From assembly GCA_031841125.1 (NCBI GenBank), contig CM063113.1, positions 30,773,312-30,837,311 on the forward strand: a stretch of 64,000 nt of DNA, written 5' to 3'. Positions 1 to 9,791 of the stretch are shown one piece after another. The notes under the pieces are model-generated. The model worked only from the letters and a program-made list of their open reading frames with translations. It was not told where the DNA came from and searched no databases. The DNA comes from Acanthococcus lagerstroemiae (taxonomy: Eukaryota > Arthropoda > Insecta > Hemiptera > Eriococcidae). The position numbers and the translations under genes are program-made. Position 1 is the first letter of the stretch, and the number at the start of each line of letters is the position of its first letter.

Positions 1-335
1 TAATTCTTCTTTACTATTGAAAGGGTTCGATTTAAATGGTTTCTTATTAACCAGGATCAATGCATCTTTAAGACTAAGCACATACATCGGTTAGGAACTC
101 GTAAGTTCAAAAGGATGCGAGCTGTACACACAGATAGGAGAGGCTTGGGTGGCTTAGTAGCCCAAATCCCCTAAAAGCCTCGCAGAAAATTGAAAAATTT
201 TACGAGTGAAAGAATATTGGTATTAATTTGATACTTGTCAGCTCTTCAAGAGCCCTCCTACACCAAGCTGGTTGTTTGCGTTTTTATGTCTATTACTTCT
301 ACAATCATAAGAAATAACAAGAAAATAAAACTTAC
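1..335. other. Intron sequence at the left edge of nrf-like gene 1
   Basis: No exon is recognisable. By comparison with the paralogue on the plus strand, the next exon of nrf-like gene 1 should begin like the DRGLRGYLNARF exon. Nothing of that kind is visible here, so the rest of the gene must lie beyond the left edge of the window. Confidence 0.5.
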
Positions 336-535
336 TGCAACGATTTCTTCAATTTCTGAATCAAATTTTTGTGGTGCTAAGTGTACAGTCCGATGGAAAA
401 TTAAAACGGAGATCATTATCATTGCTTTCTCGAAATCAATAAACAAATAATCGTTTCTTGGCGTAACATTTTTCAGTTTCTTGTAATTCTGAATTGCAGA
501 AAACCCTTTTAACAACTGCAAAAATAATCCGTTGC
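336..535 (-). CDS. nrf-like gene 1, exon 5 (start of acyltransferase-3 domain)
   Basis: The 200-nt exon begins after an acceptor ending GACAG and ends at a GTAAGT donor in phase 0. It encodes NGLFLQLLKGFSAIQNYKKL, then YLFIDFEKAMIMI and FHRTVHLAPQKFD, the first transmembrane helix and histidine-containing segment of an acyltransferase-3 domain. Length and phase match exon 5 of the paralogue (40985-41184, 200 nt). A different acceptor closer to LLKGF would break the phase. Confidence 0.85.
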
Positions 536-3500
536 CTGTCAACCAGAGATTTTCGAAATAATTAAATTAGCTTCAGTGGGGTACATGGGTTCATAATAAC
601 ATTGTTAAGATTTTTTGGTATCGCCCAAAAAAAGTCACCGAGCTCCACGATTGCCGTTTAACGTAGAACGTTGCTAAAACAGTTACTGCGAATATTCCCA
701 ACAAATCCGGCCAGAAAAGCTTGAAAATACTGCTAGTGCAGTTCCAGCCAATGTTTGCCTGCGACTGGACTGATAGTGTTCAGTGGTAGTACGGTTTATG
801 TAAATGACAGTGGGTTCTGTGTTGTACGGACTGCCTGAATAATATCGAGTAGCATTGGCAACACAGTGAAAATACAAAGCAGATGTTGGCAGTAAGCTGA
901 CCGTAGAATAGTCAATGTAGCAGTAGTGGTGTGGCTAGTGTGAAAAACAATGTATTCGAAGCAGTGGTAAATCACAAAAGTGAAAAAGAGAAGTCTAGAA
1001 GCTGGAAGACATTATTTCTCAGCTTTGGATATAGTAAAATGAGTGAAGTAAGAGAATTTTTTCGTTCTTAATTGGAGTCCGAAATTGGTCATCATATTCA
1101 TTTTCTTCAATTTTGTACAACCTCTTCAATCTTCTTTAGTTGAAATTAATGAGAAAGGGGAGGATCATGGTCCTGGTAGTTGACTACTTTTATTCGCCAC
1201 TGACAGATAGCATACCAGCATGTAACTGCAAAATTACTAGCAGCTGTAGGGTGAACGGTCTACTGATGCTGATTCCAAAACCAACTTCAAATGCTATAGT
1301 TACAAGTCAAATTGGAATGGGAACCTTTCCTAGGGAATTGAAAAATATTAGTTCAATTATAATTTAACAACAAAAGTAACCTACTGTTTTGATTTTCCTT
1401 CCTAAAGCTTGTATTTTCTGCCAAATCGTATACAGTAGCGAACAGGATCAAGGTTATTATTACGCACACCAATGTCCTGCAAAAGGATACATAATTATTG
1501 TTGCTCGCAAATGAACTAATTGTGTTATTCAGCTTTTAACGGCATTGTCGGCTGTTGGCACCTTGCCAACTGACAAAAAACTACACAGATAAAATTTGTG
1601 ACCTGGAATCATGAAATGTGCCTCTTGTGCGAAAACGGGTTTTCAAGATAATAGTGTAGATGGGATAGTGATAGTGGTGGCGCGTTTACGCGTTGCTATC
1701 ACAACCACGTTTCAAAATCTTGTTCTCTGTCATTCTCATAGGCCCGTTTCATACGACGCAATGTAAATGGAAGTTTTTAAACTTTGACGTAATGTTTGAA
1801 TGTAATTTGTGGGAAAACTAATGAAGATAGCAAGCTGCGATTAGACCTGTGTGCCACACCACCGCCGCCGTTGAAAATCTCTTCTAACGCCATGCTGAAA
1901 TTTCTGCTCTATGTAACCGGTGCATTATCGACATATATGTGTTATACTGACGTAGTAATAATACTAGCAGTGGTAGGTGCACCGAATGACTTGAGGACTT
2001 GACTACTGCACATGAACTGTAGATGTCCCGAATTCCTGACGTGCTGCGTTGTTTTAGTATTACAATTGATGGACGCCGCTGCCTTTAAACCCAAGTCCGG
2101 TCACCGCTGCTGGTGCTGGTGAATTTGCTATCGGCACAGAGGTCTAGCTGCAATTTGTTTCATTCAAAAGAGCGTGACTTTTTCTATGAGAATTGTCAAG
2201 AAAGTGAAAAATGATTTTTTGACGCCAAAGGCACATTTCATGATTCCAGGTCACATATATATGCAAATAAACAGACAGACAAACTTACAGATGAGCAAAT
2301 GGATTGACAATTTGAAAACGAGGCATACAGTTTACTAAGCAGGGGCTGACATTCACTTTCTTAGAGTATAATAAATTCGAGTATGCCAAGCCGCCATTTT
2401 TATCTTTACTTTTTCCGTGGACAAAGTAACGCGTCGCGGTTGACAATTGAGGCTGCCTGCGATAAAGATCGAGGCTACACGGCGAATGAAAATATTGCAT
2501 TTTAAAATGGCAGCTTAGCATACGCATGCTTCCAGTGCTCTAGATCTTGTTGAAGGTCATTTAAAACTATGTTTACGCATTTACTTGGAGCTACAGTATG
2601 GAATTCCCAAATCACTGATCAGAGAAAAGTTACAAAATTAACAATTTAAGCCTATTCTCTTGTTAGAGTGTAGGGTGATGCCCCCATGTCAAATTAATCC
2701 CCGCGAAAGAGCACCACGGGCCTGGAATCGACCCTTTGGCGTATCGCGTCAGAGACCTGAGGGCAAACCCAAGCATATAAGTAGTGCTTTAGAGGACTTA
2801 TATTATGGAGAAGGTTCACGGTAAATACTTACCATACACGATAGTATTCGGAAGGTGGATTCACTTCACGTGAATGACACTGGTCTGTATGCACCTCTAC
2901 ATTGATGTTCATGCCATGTTTTTTAAAAATTGGGCTTAAAGAACTTCTCAACGACATCTCCAAGTCTGTACTTCCGCATGATGATGGGATACACATTGCC
3001 CATTGCAGATTCTGTCTATCCCAGCGCTCGGGGTTTAGTTTGTACTACAAATGTGCGCAGGACCGATTTTAGGTATTTACTTGCATGAAGAAGGATAGCA
3101 TTAATATGAACATTACTTATGTAGAGTAAACTTGCCATTGCAAAAGCATTCCATACTGATGATTCCGGGCGTAACTGTTCGATCGATTTTGGTACATTCC
3201 AGCCTGGTAGAGTCTTAGGTAGGTCAAATGTTCCTCGAACCAAACAATATTTACCTTCAATATGGTTGTAGGACACCATCAAACATTCGTCGTAGTTCCC
3301 CAAGTGATGAGTCCTTCCAATAAATATTCCCATCTTAGGCCACTCGGAAGATTCCAGCACTGAATGAAAATTATTATCATTGCACCGTTAAGATTGGCTT
3401 TAGAAATAATAATATCTACAGCGGTGGAAGGCTAAAATAAAAGGTTATGTTAAGGATTTCATAGGTATTTACCATACCTATCTCTCATTCTAAATTTTAT

Positions 3501-5397
3501 TCTTTGGTATTGAGGATTAAAAATTGATGATGAGCTCTCTGAGAACTGGTATAAGGATGATAAATGTTCATAGGTTTCGTATTCAGCACTTCGCTTTCGA
3601 GGAAAAGGTTCATATAGTCATTTTTTGCTGTTGAGAAGATGCGTCGCCCGACTGCGTCCGGGTCAGTAAGGGGAGATAAATTATTGAAGAATGTTATGAG
3701 TGTATAACATTTCTGCGAACTCGAAGGATTTTTATTTTTATTGGGGAATTCTTTCTCTTCGTTTTCGTGGCTGTTGCAGCCAATTATTGTTCCTTTTCTT
3801 TCGTCGTGGGTATTTCCACGTCTGCGCAGTGGCCAGATTAGAAAAGAAAAGCCGTTTCTTTTTTTGTTTGTTCGTGCCATATTGTCCTCTCCCTCTCGGT
3901 GAGTTCTTTTCGTGACCTCGTCAGGTGCGGAGCTAATTTGTTGTGCTCGTCGTCCTAGTCTCTAATGTACCTCGGCAGTTCTTTTCTTATTGTTTTGTTT
4001 TTGAATAAATGATTTATTTTTATACGTCAGTGTGAATTTTATTAATCCTCATCGATTAAAATACAACAAAGAAAATGAATGGTTTCATTGCGGCTTGATG
4101 TACAGTTTGATTGTGTCCAGGCTCATAGTTCCATTGCATCCCAATCCATGTAGCGTCATCTACAGTGCACCACAAGAGGATCCCGATACGTAAAATCCCA
4201 ACAGATATCCGAGTAACTGAAGGGGAACAAGGGTAATCTGAGGGTAACCTAGGGTAACAAATGGGTAACTTTTCCGTCGCGGATAACTAGAGAGTAACTA
4301 ACTGCTTACTATCCCGCCAGTTACCAGGATAACCAAAGAGGAGCAAGGGTAATCTGAGCGTAACCCGAGGGTAACTAATTGCGTATCGGGAGGCGGACTA
4401 ATTACATTCCGAAAATTGTGTTTACTTATGCAGTAACAGGAGAATATTTATAGGAAACTGCCTCATCCAAATAATCGTCAATAGTTATTTCTCCCATTTA
4501 AAAGTTCAGCAATATGACAATCAATAAATTCGCATTTTTACGTAATTTTGACATAATCTTGCGTGGACCCATTAGAATAAGCTTCGTGTATCTGTTTGAC
4601 ATTGTCGTAATTGTTCAAGGAACAAGAAGATATTTTGGGTGAGTCTTATAGAACAACGAATTGCATTTCGAACGAAAACTCTCACAAGCGTTCGTTGTCC
4701 GAGTTATACTGTTACTAAGCTCTGCCCAAATGTGTAGAGGAAAAAAAGTAGAATCCTTCGCCATGTAGTTGTCGGTCAAATAATCTAAAAACAACACGAT
4801 TTTGGAGATTTGTAGGACATTCTGCATCACACTATCGACGAAGATGATGGACGCAGTCGAACTATTAGGGAAGCGGACTGTTTAAGTATCGGACATAGTC
4901 GAACCATTCGAAAAGCAAGGGACAAAATGGGAAGCAATAAGACTATGAAAAAGGTGCGAGTGCTACTTTTCGGGCGCAATCGGGCTTCTCCGTTGAAAAG
5001 GGATGAATTATGGGGACAGAATCAACCAAATTTATGAGCTTGTCGTGGCAGGACCTTTGAAAACCTCTTCGGTAGTAATAGTAGGCACATACTTACTTCG
5101 TACGGCCCAAATAGTGTTATTCTTCAGATGTGTTTTGTATGTGTAAAAATCCCTCTTGCATTCTTCAGTCACTCCGTCATACATTTCAAAATTAAGCTCA
5201 GCATCAGCCAGGAGAAATGAAATCCATGGTATATCAAATTTTTCACACGTATTCGGCAGCCTCCTGATTTTTGGTTCAGGATACGACACCTTATGAATCC
5301 CCGAATGTGGATATGCCTCAGATATCAGCCTGACTGCATTCGCATTCAGTCCGATGCTGACAAAAATAAAGAAACTCGTGAACAGTTTGTGGTTCAT
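336..5397 (-). CDS. nrf-like gene 1: nose resistant to fluoxetine-type membrane acyltransferase, 3' end outside window
   Basis: Minus-strand gene with five recognised exons: 5097-5397, 3136-3359, 2833-3044, 1385-1476 and 336-535 (1029 coding nt, 343 residues). The splice phases 1, 0, 2, 1, 0 fit together without a break. The protein starts with a hydrophobic signal peptide (MNHKLFTSFFIFVSIG). An NRF domain with paired cysteines (TCEKF, TEECKRDF, YDECLMV, KYCLVRG, CIPSSC, DQCHSRE) follows, then a membrane helix ending in TVYDLAEN, then the start of the acyltransferase-3 domain (YLFIDFEKAMIMI, FHRTVHLAP). Family members are multi-pass membrane proteins known from C. elegans nrf-6 and many insect paralogues; the substrate is not established. 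It is a close paralogue of the plus-strand gene at 23420-61651. Oddities are a GC-AG intron after exon 2 and a MITE in intron 3. The start at 5397 is chosen because it gives the signal peptide; the frame stays open upstream. Confidence 0.85.
1385..1476 (-). CDS. nrf-like gene 1, exon 4 (membrane helix after NRF domain)
   Basis: A 92-nt exon with acceptor TTTTGCAG and donor GTAGGT. It encodes TLVCVIITLILFATVYDLA followed by a polar stretch ENTSFRKENQN. It was identified by direct correspondence to the 92-nt exon 4 of the plus-strand paralogue (37552-37643, TLFCVIILLVLSASVYDLV), which also uses a GTAGGT donor at the same phase. Confidence 0.85.
1598..2254. mobile_element. Nonautonomous TIR element, family 1 copy A
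   Basis: Both ends carry an inverted repeat of about 26 identical bases beginning GTGACCTGGAATCATGAAAT. The element lies in intron 3 of nrf-like gene 1. No transposase is visible. Related sequence is at 8131-8458 and 44096-44381, so this is a dispersed family. No clear target duplication was found, and the superfamily is not assigned. Confidence 0.75.
2833..3044 (-). CDS. nrf-like gene 1, exon 3 (end of NRF domain)
   Basis: A 212-nt exon with acceptor ATTTGTAG and donor GTAAGT (phase 2). It encodes YKLNPERWDRQNLQWAMC, the hallmark CIPSSCGSTDLEM, then KKHGMNINVEVHTDQC and PPSEYYRVW. The paralogous exon 33228-33439 is also 212 nt and reads YKSHSGRW, CIPSSCGNLDL and KTHGMNIEVEV. The paired cysteines are those expected to form disulfides in the extracellular or lumenal NRF domain. 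Confidence 0.9.
3136..3359 (-). CDS. nrf-like gene 1, exon 2 (core of NRF domain) with GC donor
   Basis: A 224-nt exon with acceptor CATTCAG. It encodes LESSEWPKMGIFIGRTHHLG, NYDECLMVSYNHIEGKYC and ESSVWNAFAM. The donor reads ATG followed by GCAAGT instead of GTAAGT; exon 2 of the paralogue (31274-31497) ends ATG then GTAAGT at the same place. GC-AG introns with an otherwise perfect donor consensus are a known minority class, so the gene may still splice, but a damaged donor cannot be excluded. Confidence 0.88.
4180..4400. repeat. GGGTAAC-rich repeat, copy 1
   Basis: An irregular array of GGTAAC and GGGTAA words interspersed with AGTAACT, ending GCGTATCGGGA. A related stretch lies at 21570-21720 and ends GCCTATCGGGA, so this is a dispersed repeat and not an isolated low-complexity tract. 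It sits in intron 1 of nrf-like gene 1. No coding content was seen. Confidence 0.5.
5097..5397 (-). CDS. nrf-like gene 1, exon 1 (signal peptide and start of NRF domain)
   Basis: The first coding exon, 301 nt, ends in phase 1 at donor GTAAGT. It encodes a signal peptide (MNHKLFTSFFIFVSIGLNAN), then PNTCEKFDIPWISFLLADAE, VTEECKRDFYTYKTHLKNNT and IWAVR. The same elements (CEEFKQPWISILF, ATEECKKDFRRYK, WAIR) occur in exon 1 of the plus-strand paralogue at 23420-23687. The ATG at 5397 is preferred because translation begins directly with the hydrophobic leader. Confidence 0.88.
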
Positions 5398-6294
5398 AAC
5401 TAATGCTTGTTTCAGATGCAGAGAAGTTGATATAAACAAGAACGCTAATGCTGGTGATCCTTTAATACTTTTCGTGAAATGGATACTTGGTATTAGCAAA
5501 TATGTTAAATGTACAAACAGGAAGTTTCTCTTAACTGATAACCTTGGGGCGACTGGTAATAATGTGAGAAGTAGTGTTTTATACGACAAGGAAAGTGAGG
5601 AAGTTACTAGTCGAATGTTATACACGTTATGAGTCATTAGTGAGAATTATAATCACATGACTCTATGAAGTCGTTTCCTTCACAGTCTTTACATGCCAAA
5701 TCCAATACCAGAATTCTCTAGAAAGTGGATTCTAGGGTGTTCACCTTTAAAGGTGATAAAAACATCTATTGGCGAGCGACGGGAGCAACGTACTATTCGA
5801 AAATAGAAAAGAGTTGGCAAGAAATAGAGATAGGGGACAAAGAGGCAACTGTGAAAGGGGCGTGTGGAGGATCGTAAAAAGGCAAACGCTCGTTAAAGAA
5901 CGAAAAAGAAGAAAATGGGGACTCTCACAGATCTTCAGTTTGGATCTAAATATGTATCCCGAGTATCGCACTCATGGTGATGTTTCTTTTTGTTTTTTCG
6001 AGATCAGTAGTTGACTCAACTGCTCCTTCATTGCTTTTTCAAACTATTCCTTCCGTGAACTCCGGTAGACTCTTTACCTTTGCCTTCTCCAGATGTAAGA
6101 TCAGCGACTTTTAATGTTCCTACTACTAATAAGTTTTGGGGAAGTTTATTCATGTTGAGGTACTCTCTGTACTAAATTGTCCTATTTAATTTCTTTCCAA
6201 ACTGACATTCGCATTTTCACTTCTACAATATTTTCGTTCTATGCGTAGTGTAGCGTAACACAAATAATCCGGAGACTATTCTTGAACTCAAACA
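5398..6294. other. Upstream region of nrf-like gene 1, no gene seen
   Basis: Intergenic sequence. The reading frame of exon 1 stays open upstream to about 5637, but the extra residues precede the signal peptide and have no family resemblance. No clear TATA box or other promoter element stands out. Short open frames around 5747-6014 overlap on both strands and look random. Confidence 0.4.
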
Positions 6295-7338
6295 GGGTAA
6301 ATCGTCCACTTTTGGCCAGGTTAAGGAGATTCTTCAACTTTGAATGCCATTTAAAAATACAAGAATCAGTTTTCTTCCATGAAATTTGTCTTATCATGAT
6401 TGTTTATGTTCTGTAGGACCGGGAGACTTTGTTTATCTGCTCATATAAATGATTCACTTGCCCAGTAACTTAAAATAGAAAAATTGTAACCTAAAACACC
6501 CATTTTTGGCCAGTTTTGCCATCTATGGCCCACTTAATTACCATTTTTGGCCCCATGGATTATATTTCATTTGCAGGACAGAATTTTTACACGTTGAAGC
6601 TGAAATAAGCTTGAAAAGTAGTGGAGGAGTGCAAATAAGATATTAGACGTATTTCTTCGTTAAAAAATAGTTGTATTTTATATTCATATTATTCATAAAA
6701 ATGAATCTCACATTTCTGGTGCGTCATTTCTTATCCGTAAATTGCTTAAAAAATTATTGGTGCGTTTATTCTTATTTTGTGTGACACTTTAGTGGTGACA
6801 TGACGAAGAATCTACAAATTTTATGAGAAATTTTCAGCTTTTCTAACTCGTTCATAACAAAGGGTAGGCAAAAATGGATTAGCACTGTACCCACCTTTGG
6901 ACAGGTTGCTGGCCAAAGATGTTGAAATAATTAAATTCGAAACCTTCACTTGGCCATGCTTCTCAATTAATGAAAAACAGAGTAAAAACCAATTTTTTAA
7001 ATGACAATCCGTTACTAATACTATGAATAAGTAGAAAAATGTATTGCTTAGTTCAATTACCGCCTGGAAGTGTTCGTATGACGATCTTTCCAATTGCTGG
7101 ATTCTTAAGAGTTTTGATAAGAAATCACTAAAGTTTTGAAGTCCGCCATGGATCAATTTAAAAAAAAAAGAATGGGCGATGTCAACTTGAAAATACAACA
7201 CATCATATACATGGTAGTGTTCACTGATTTAATATTGCAAAAATCACATCCCCAGTGTTACCCAGTCCTTATTTGCTAGCAAATTTATGAGAAACCTGGC
7301 CAAAGACGGTACCCTGGCCAAAAGTAGACGATTTACCC
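6295..7338. mobile_element. pogo-like TIR element A
   Basis: Terminal inverted repeats of about 27 bp begin GGGTAAATCGTC and continue ACTTTTGGCCAGG, with one mismatch between the ends. The word TTTTGGCC recurs inside the element near both ends. The right flank is TA; the left flank is CA, compatible with a decayed TA target duplication. The minus-strand frame 6821-7201 (126 residues) is inside the element but I do not recognise it as a transposase. Assignment to the pogo group rests on similarity of architecture to the elements at 56593-57404 and 62614-63557. Confidence 0.65.
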
Positions 7339-8130
7339 TACGTCATTGATAGCAGGGTGGAAGGGTTGGCCCTGACAATATGTAGATGTATGACTTCACA
7401 TTGGGAAGAGCGCTAAGCAATTTTGATCAGTATTTTACTAGAAGAAAACAAAGGCTGGACAGGCATATAACTACTATTTTTTAAAGTTTTTCAGATTTTT
7501 GCGAGAGAAGAGCGTCTAGTCCGGACCGATGTGATGGCATACAAAATCAAAAGAAACGAGAAAATGTAGAAAAAGCCCGTGTATCGATCGATAGTAACAG
7601 ATCTCACCGAGAGTGCTGAAACATAACTGTAACTGAACTGTAACTGTAACTAAACTGATATCCTACACCTGACCAATCGAAGGAGAAAAAAGTAGAGCGA
7701 GTCATGAGAATAAGAAGAGGAAGAACATATGGGTTGGAATAGATCACGTAATGGATGTAAACGAATGCAGGAGATGAAAGACGTTTCTAAGGCATTCGCA
7801 TTGTGCTCTGCATGAAGTGGCCGGGCAGGACGTTATTATTTAACATATATTTATACAACAAAAATTACAAACAAAAAATGTCGATAACGTTAAAAAGTCA
7901 GTCACAGTGGAGAACATCGCACTTTCTAAAGAAAGTCCACGCTCACAAATATTCTGAAAAGATAGCGAGTTTAGAAAAATTATTAAACGGCAATTCATCT
8001 CCAACTTAAAAGAGAACAAAGAAACAATGGTCTCTCTTCTGAAAGTACTCTGTTAAATTTAATTTTCAAAACTTTGCTGGTGTAAATACATGCAGTCCCT
8101 AGTACATATACCGTCTAATGCATATTATAT
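7339..8130. other. Intergenic, nothing recognised
   Basis: No convincing coding exon, RNA or repeat structure was seen. The plus-strand open frame at 7803-8009 has no family resemblance. Confidence 0.35.
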
Positions 8131-8458
8131 GTGATCTGGAATCATGAAATGTGCCTCTTGTGTCAAAAAATCATGTTTTACTTCCTTGACAATTCATATA
8201 GAAACAATTAATAGAAAAAAGTCACGCTCTTTCGAATGAAATTAATCGCAGCTTCCTATCTTTATTAGTTTTTCCATAAATTGCATTTAGAAATTACGTC
8301 AAAAGTTAAAAAACATCCGTTTACATGGCGCCGTGTGCAATGGGCTTGTGGGAAAACATCTGTTTACATGGCATCGCGAGAAACGGGCCTACGGGAATGA
8401 CAAAGAACAAGAATTCGAAACGCTTAAACGCACCACCACAGATGTACACGCTATGTAC
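8131..8458. mobile_element. Nonautonomous TIR element, family 1 copy B
   Basis: The sequence begins GTGATCTGGAATCATG, matching the terminus of the element at 1598-2254, and carries the shared internal words CACGCTCTTTCGAATGAA and ACATCCGTTTACATGGC. It corresponds to the reverse of copy A. The second inverted terminus is not seen, so the copy appears truncated. Confidence 0.6.
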
Positions 8459-9630
8459 CTACATTATATTGTAATTTGATTTTGCTCGCTTGAGACGTTT
8501 ATTTATTAATATTCCTGTCACAGAACTATGATTCTGGCAATACAAAATCGACGTTTGTAAAAAGGGCCTACGTGGTTACTCGATTTTTATCGATGTTATA
8601 ACTAAACTGGATCGTTGAGAATATTTATAACGAATGGTTCGTAGTGCCCAGTGTTGCCACCAATTTTTTACTACCTATCTTTTCGTTCCATCTCCTACCA
8701 ATCTCGAATAGTACAACACTGAAAACTTTAGACGCGGTTTTTCTCAAAACAAGGTTTTGCGACTGAGGTTCTTCTTACGTACCTGTACTCCATTTATTTC
8801 GGCCGAATTCCAAAATTCATTTAACATGCTCATTACCCGGATTGAGGGATATACATGTAAGTAATGGCCTGATTAAAGACTTGATGAAACGTTTGAAATC
8901 AATGACCACAGATACCTTATCTCGACGGTTTCTTTCATACTTTCTCGTTCGAAATTTGGAAGTTGGTGGTATGTCCTCGGCTTTATTTTTGGAACAGAAA
9001 AATTTGCATCATGCAGTGAAGAGAACCGATCTTGCCGCTTAGAGATTTTCATTTGGCTCAGGTCAATCTAACTGATGTATTCCCAAAAGCTTAAACTTAA
9101 ATTTTTCCTTAAGATGTCAGTTTTCATTATTTTATTTTTAAAACTTTTATTTCCCTCATTTGTCAGCCGGCCGCGCAACTTTTTTTTTAGTCAGTTATGT
9201 CCAAATGTAGCTTTATGAAGAATGCTCTTGAAACACAGCATCTGATTCCTCCGACTTGAGATACCTTTACCTGAACCCAATCTCATACAAATAATATTCG
9301 GTTCTTATTTGAAAAACATTCATGTTGATAGCTTATTTTAGAATTTATTTCCAATTTAACAGAATCATCAAATATTTGTTAAATTCAAACATTCATATAA
9401 CATAATATGTATTTTACTGTACCTATATTGGGATTCAGTTTTGAATTCAAATACTTTGTGACTCAGCAGCGACCATTATTACGTCTTACCTATCAAGTTT
9501 GAAGGAAAGACAAAACCTATATAGTTAAATATTCTGCTATTTGTAGCTACCATATTTCAGATCATAATTGTATCGAATGAAAACATGTTTTCGCTGTATA
9601 GGTACCAATAGTACGAACATCAGTTATGGA
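8459..9630. other. Downstream region of the CRAL-TRIO gene
   Basis: No gene recognised. On the minus strand, downstream of the CRAL-TRIO stop at 9631, AATAAA words occur at 9344-9349 and again near 9131-9152, possible polyadenylation signals. In an AT-rich sequence these have little weight. Confidence 0.3.
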
Positions 9631-9791
9631 TTAATCTAAAATTAATTCTCGGAAAGACCCATTTACTGCTTCAGCTGGTAAATCTGATGCGTATGTGTCA
9701 TAATCAGTAGGCAGATTGGTGAGATCGGCTTTAATATTCTCCTGGGACCGAAACCAGTCTGCTTTCTTGCATAAATACTCATAATATTCAT
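9631..9791 (-). CDS. CRAL-TRIO gene, exon 6 (C-terminus)
   Basis: The terminal exon has acceptor CTTTTCAG and stop TAA at 9631-9633. It encodes DEYYEYLCKKADWFRSQENI, LTNLPTDYDTYASDL and the terminal GSFRELILD. The aspartate codon is split with exon 5 (G then AT), which supports the join. The ending GSFR-x-L-x-x-D recurs in insect alpha-tocopherol-transfer-like proteins. Confidence 0.88.

Noticed and set aside
3497..3880. 127-residue minus-strand open frame in intron 1 of nrf-like gene 1
   Set aside because: No ATG-based family resemblance, low-complexity lysine and asparagine content, overlapped by an open frame on the other strand. Treated as random.
4180..4400. Telomeric repeat
   Set aside because: The words are GGGTAAC and AGTAACT in irregular order, not TTAGG, and the spacing is not uniform.
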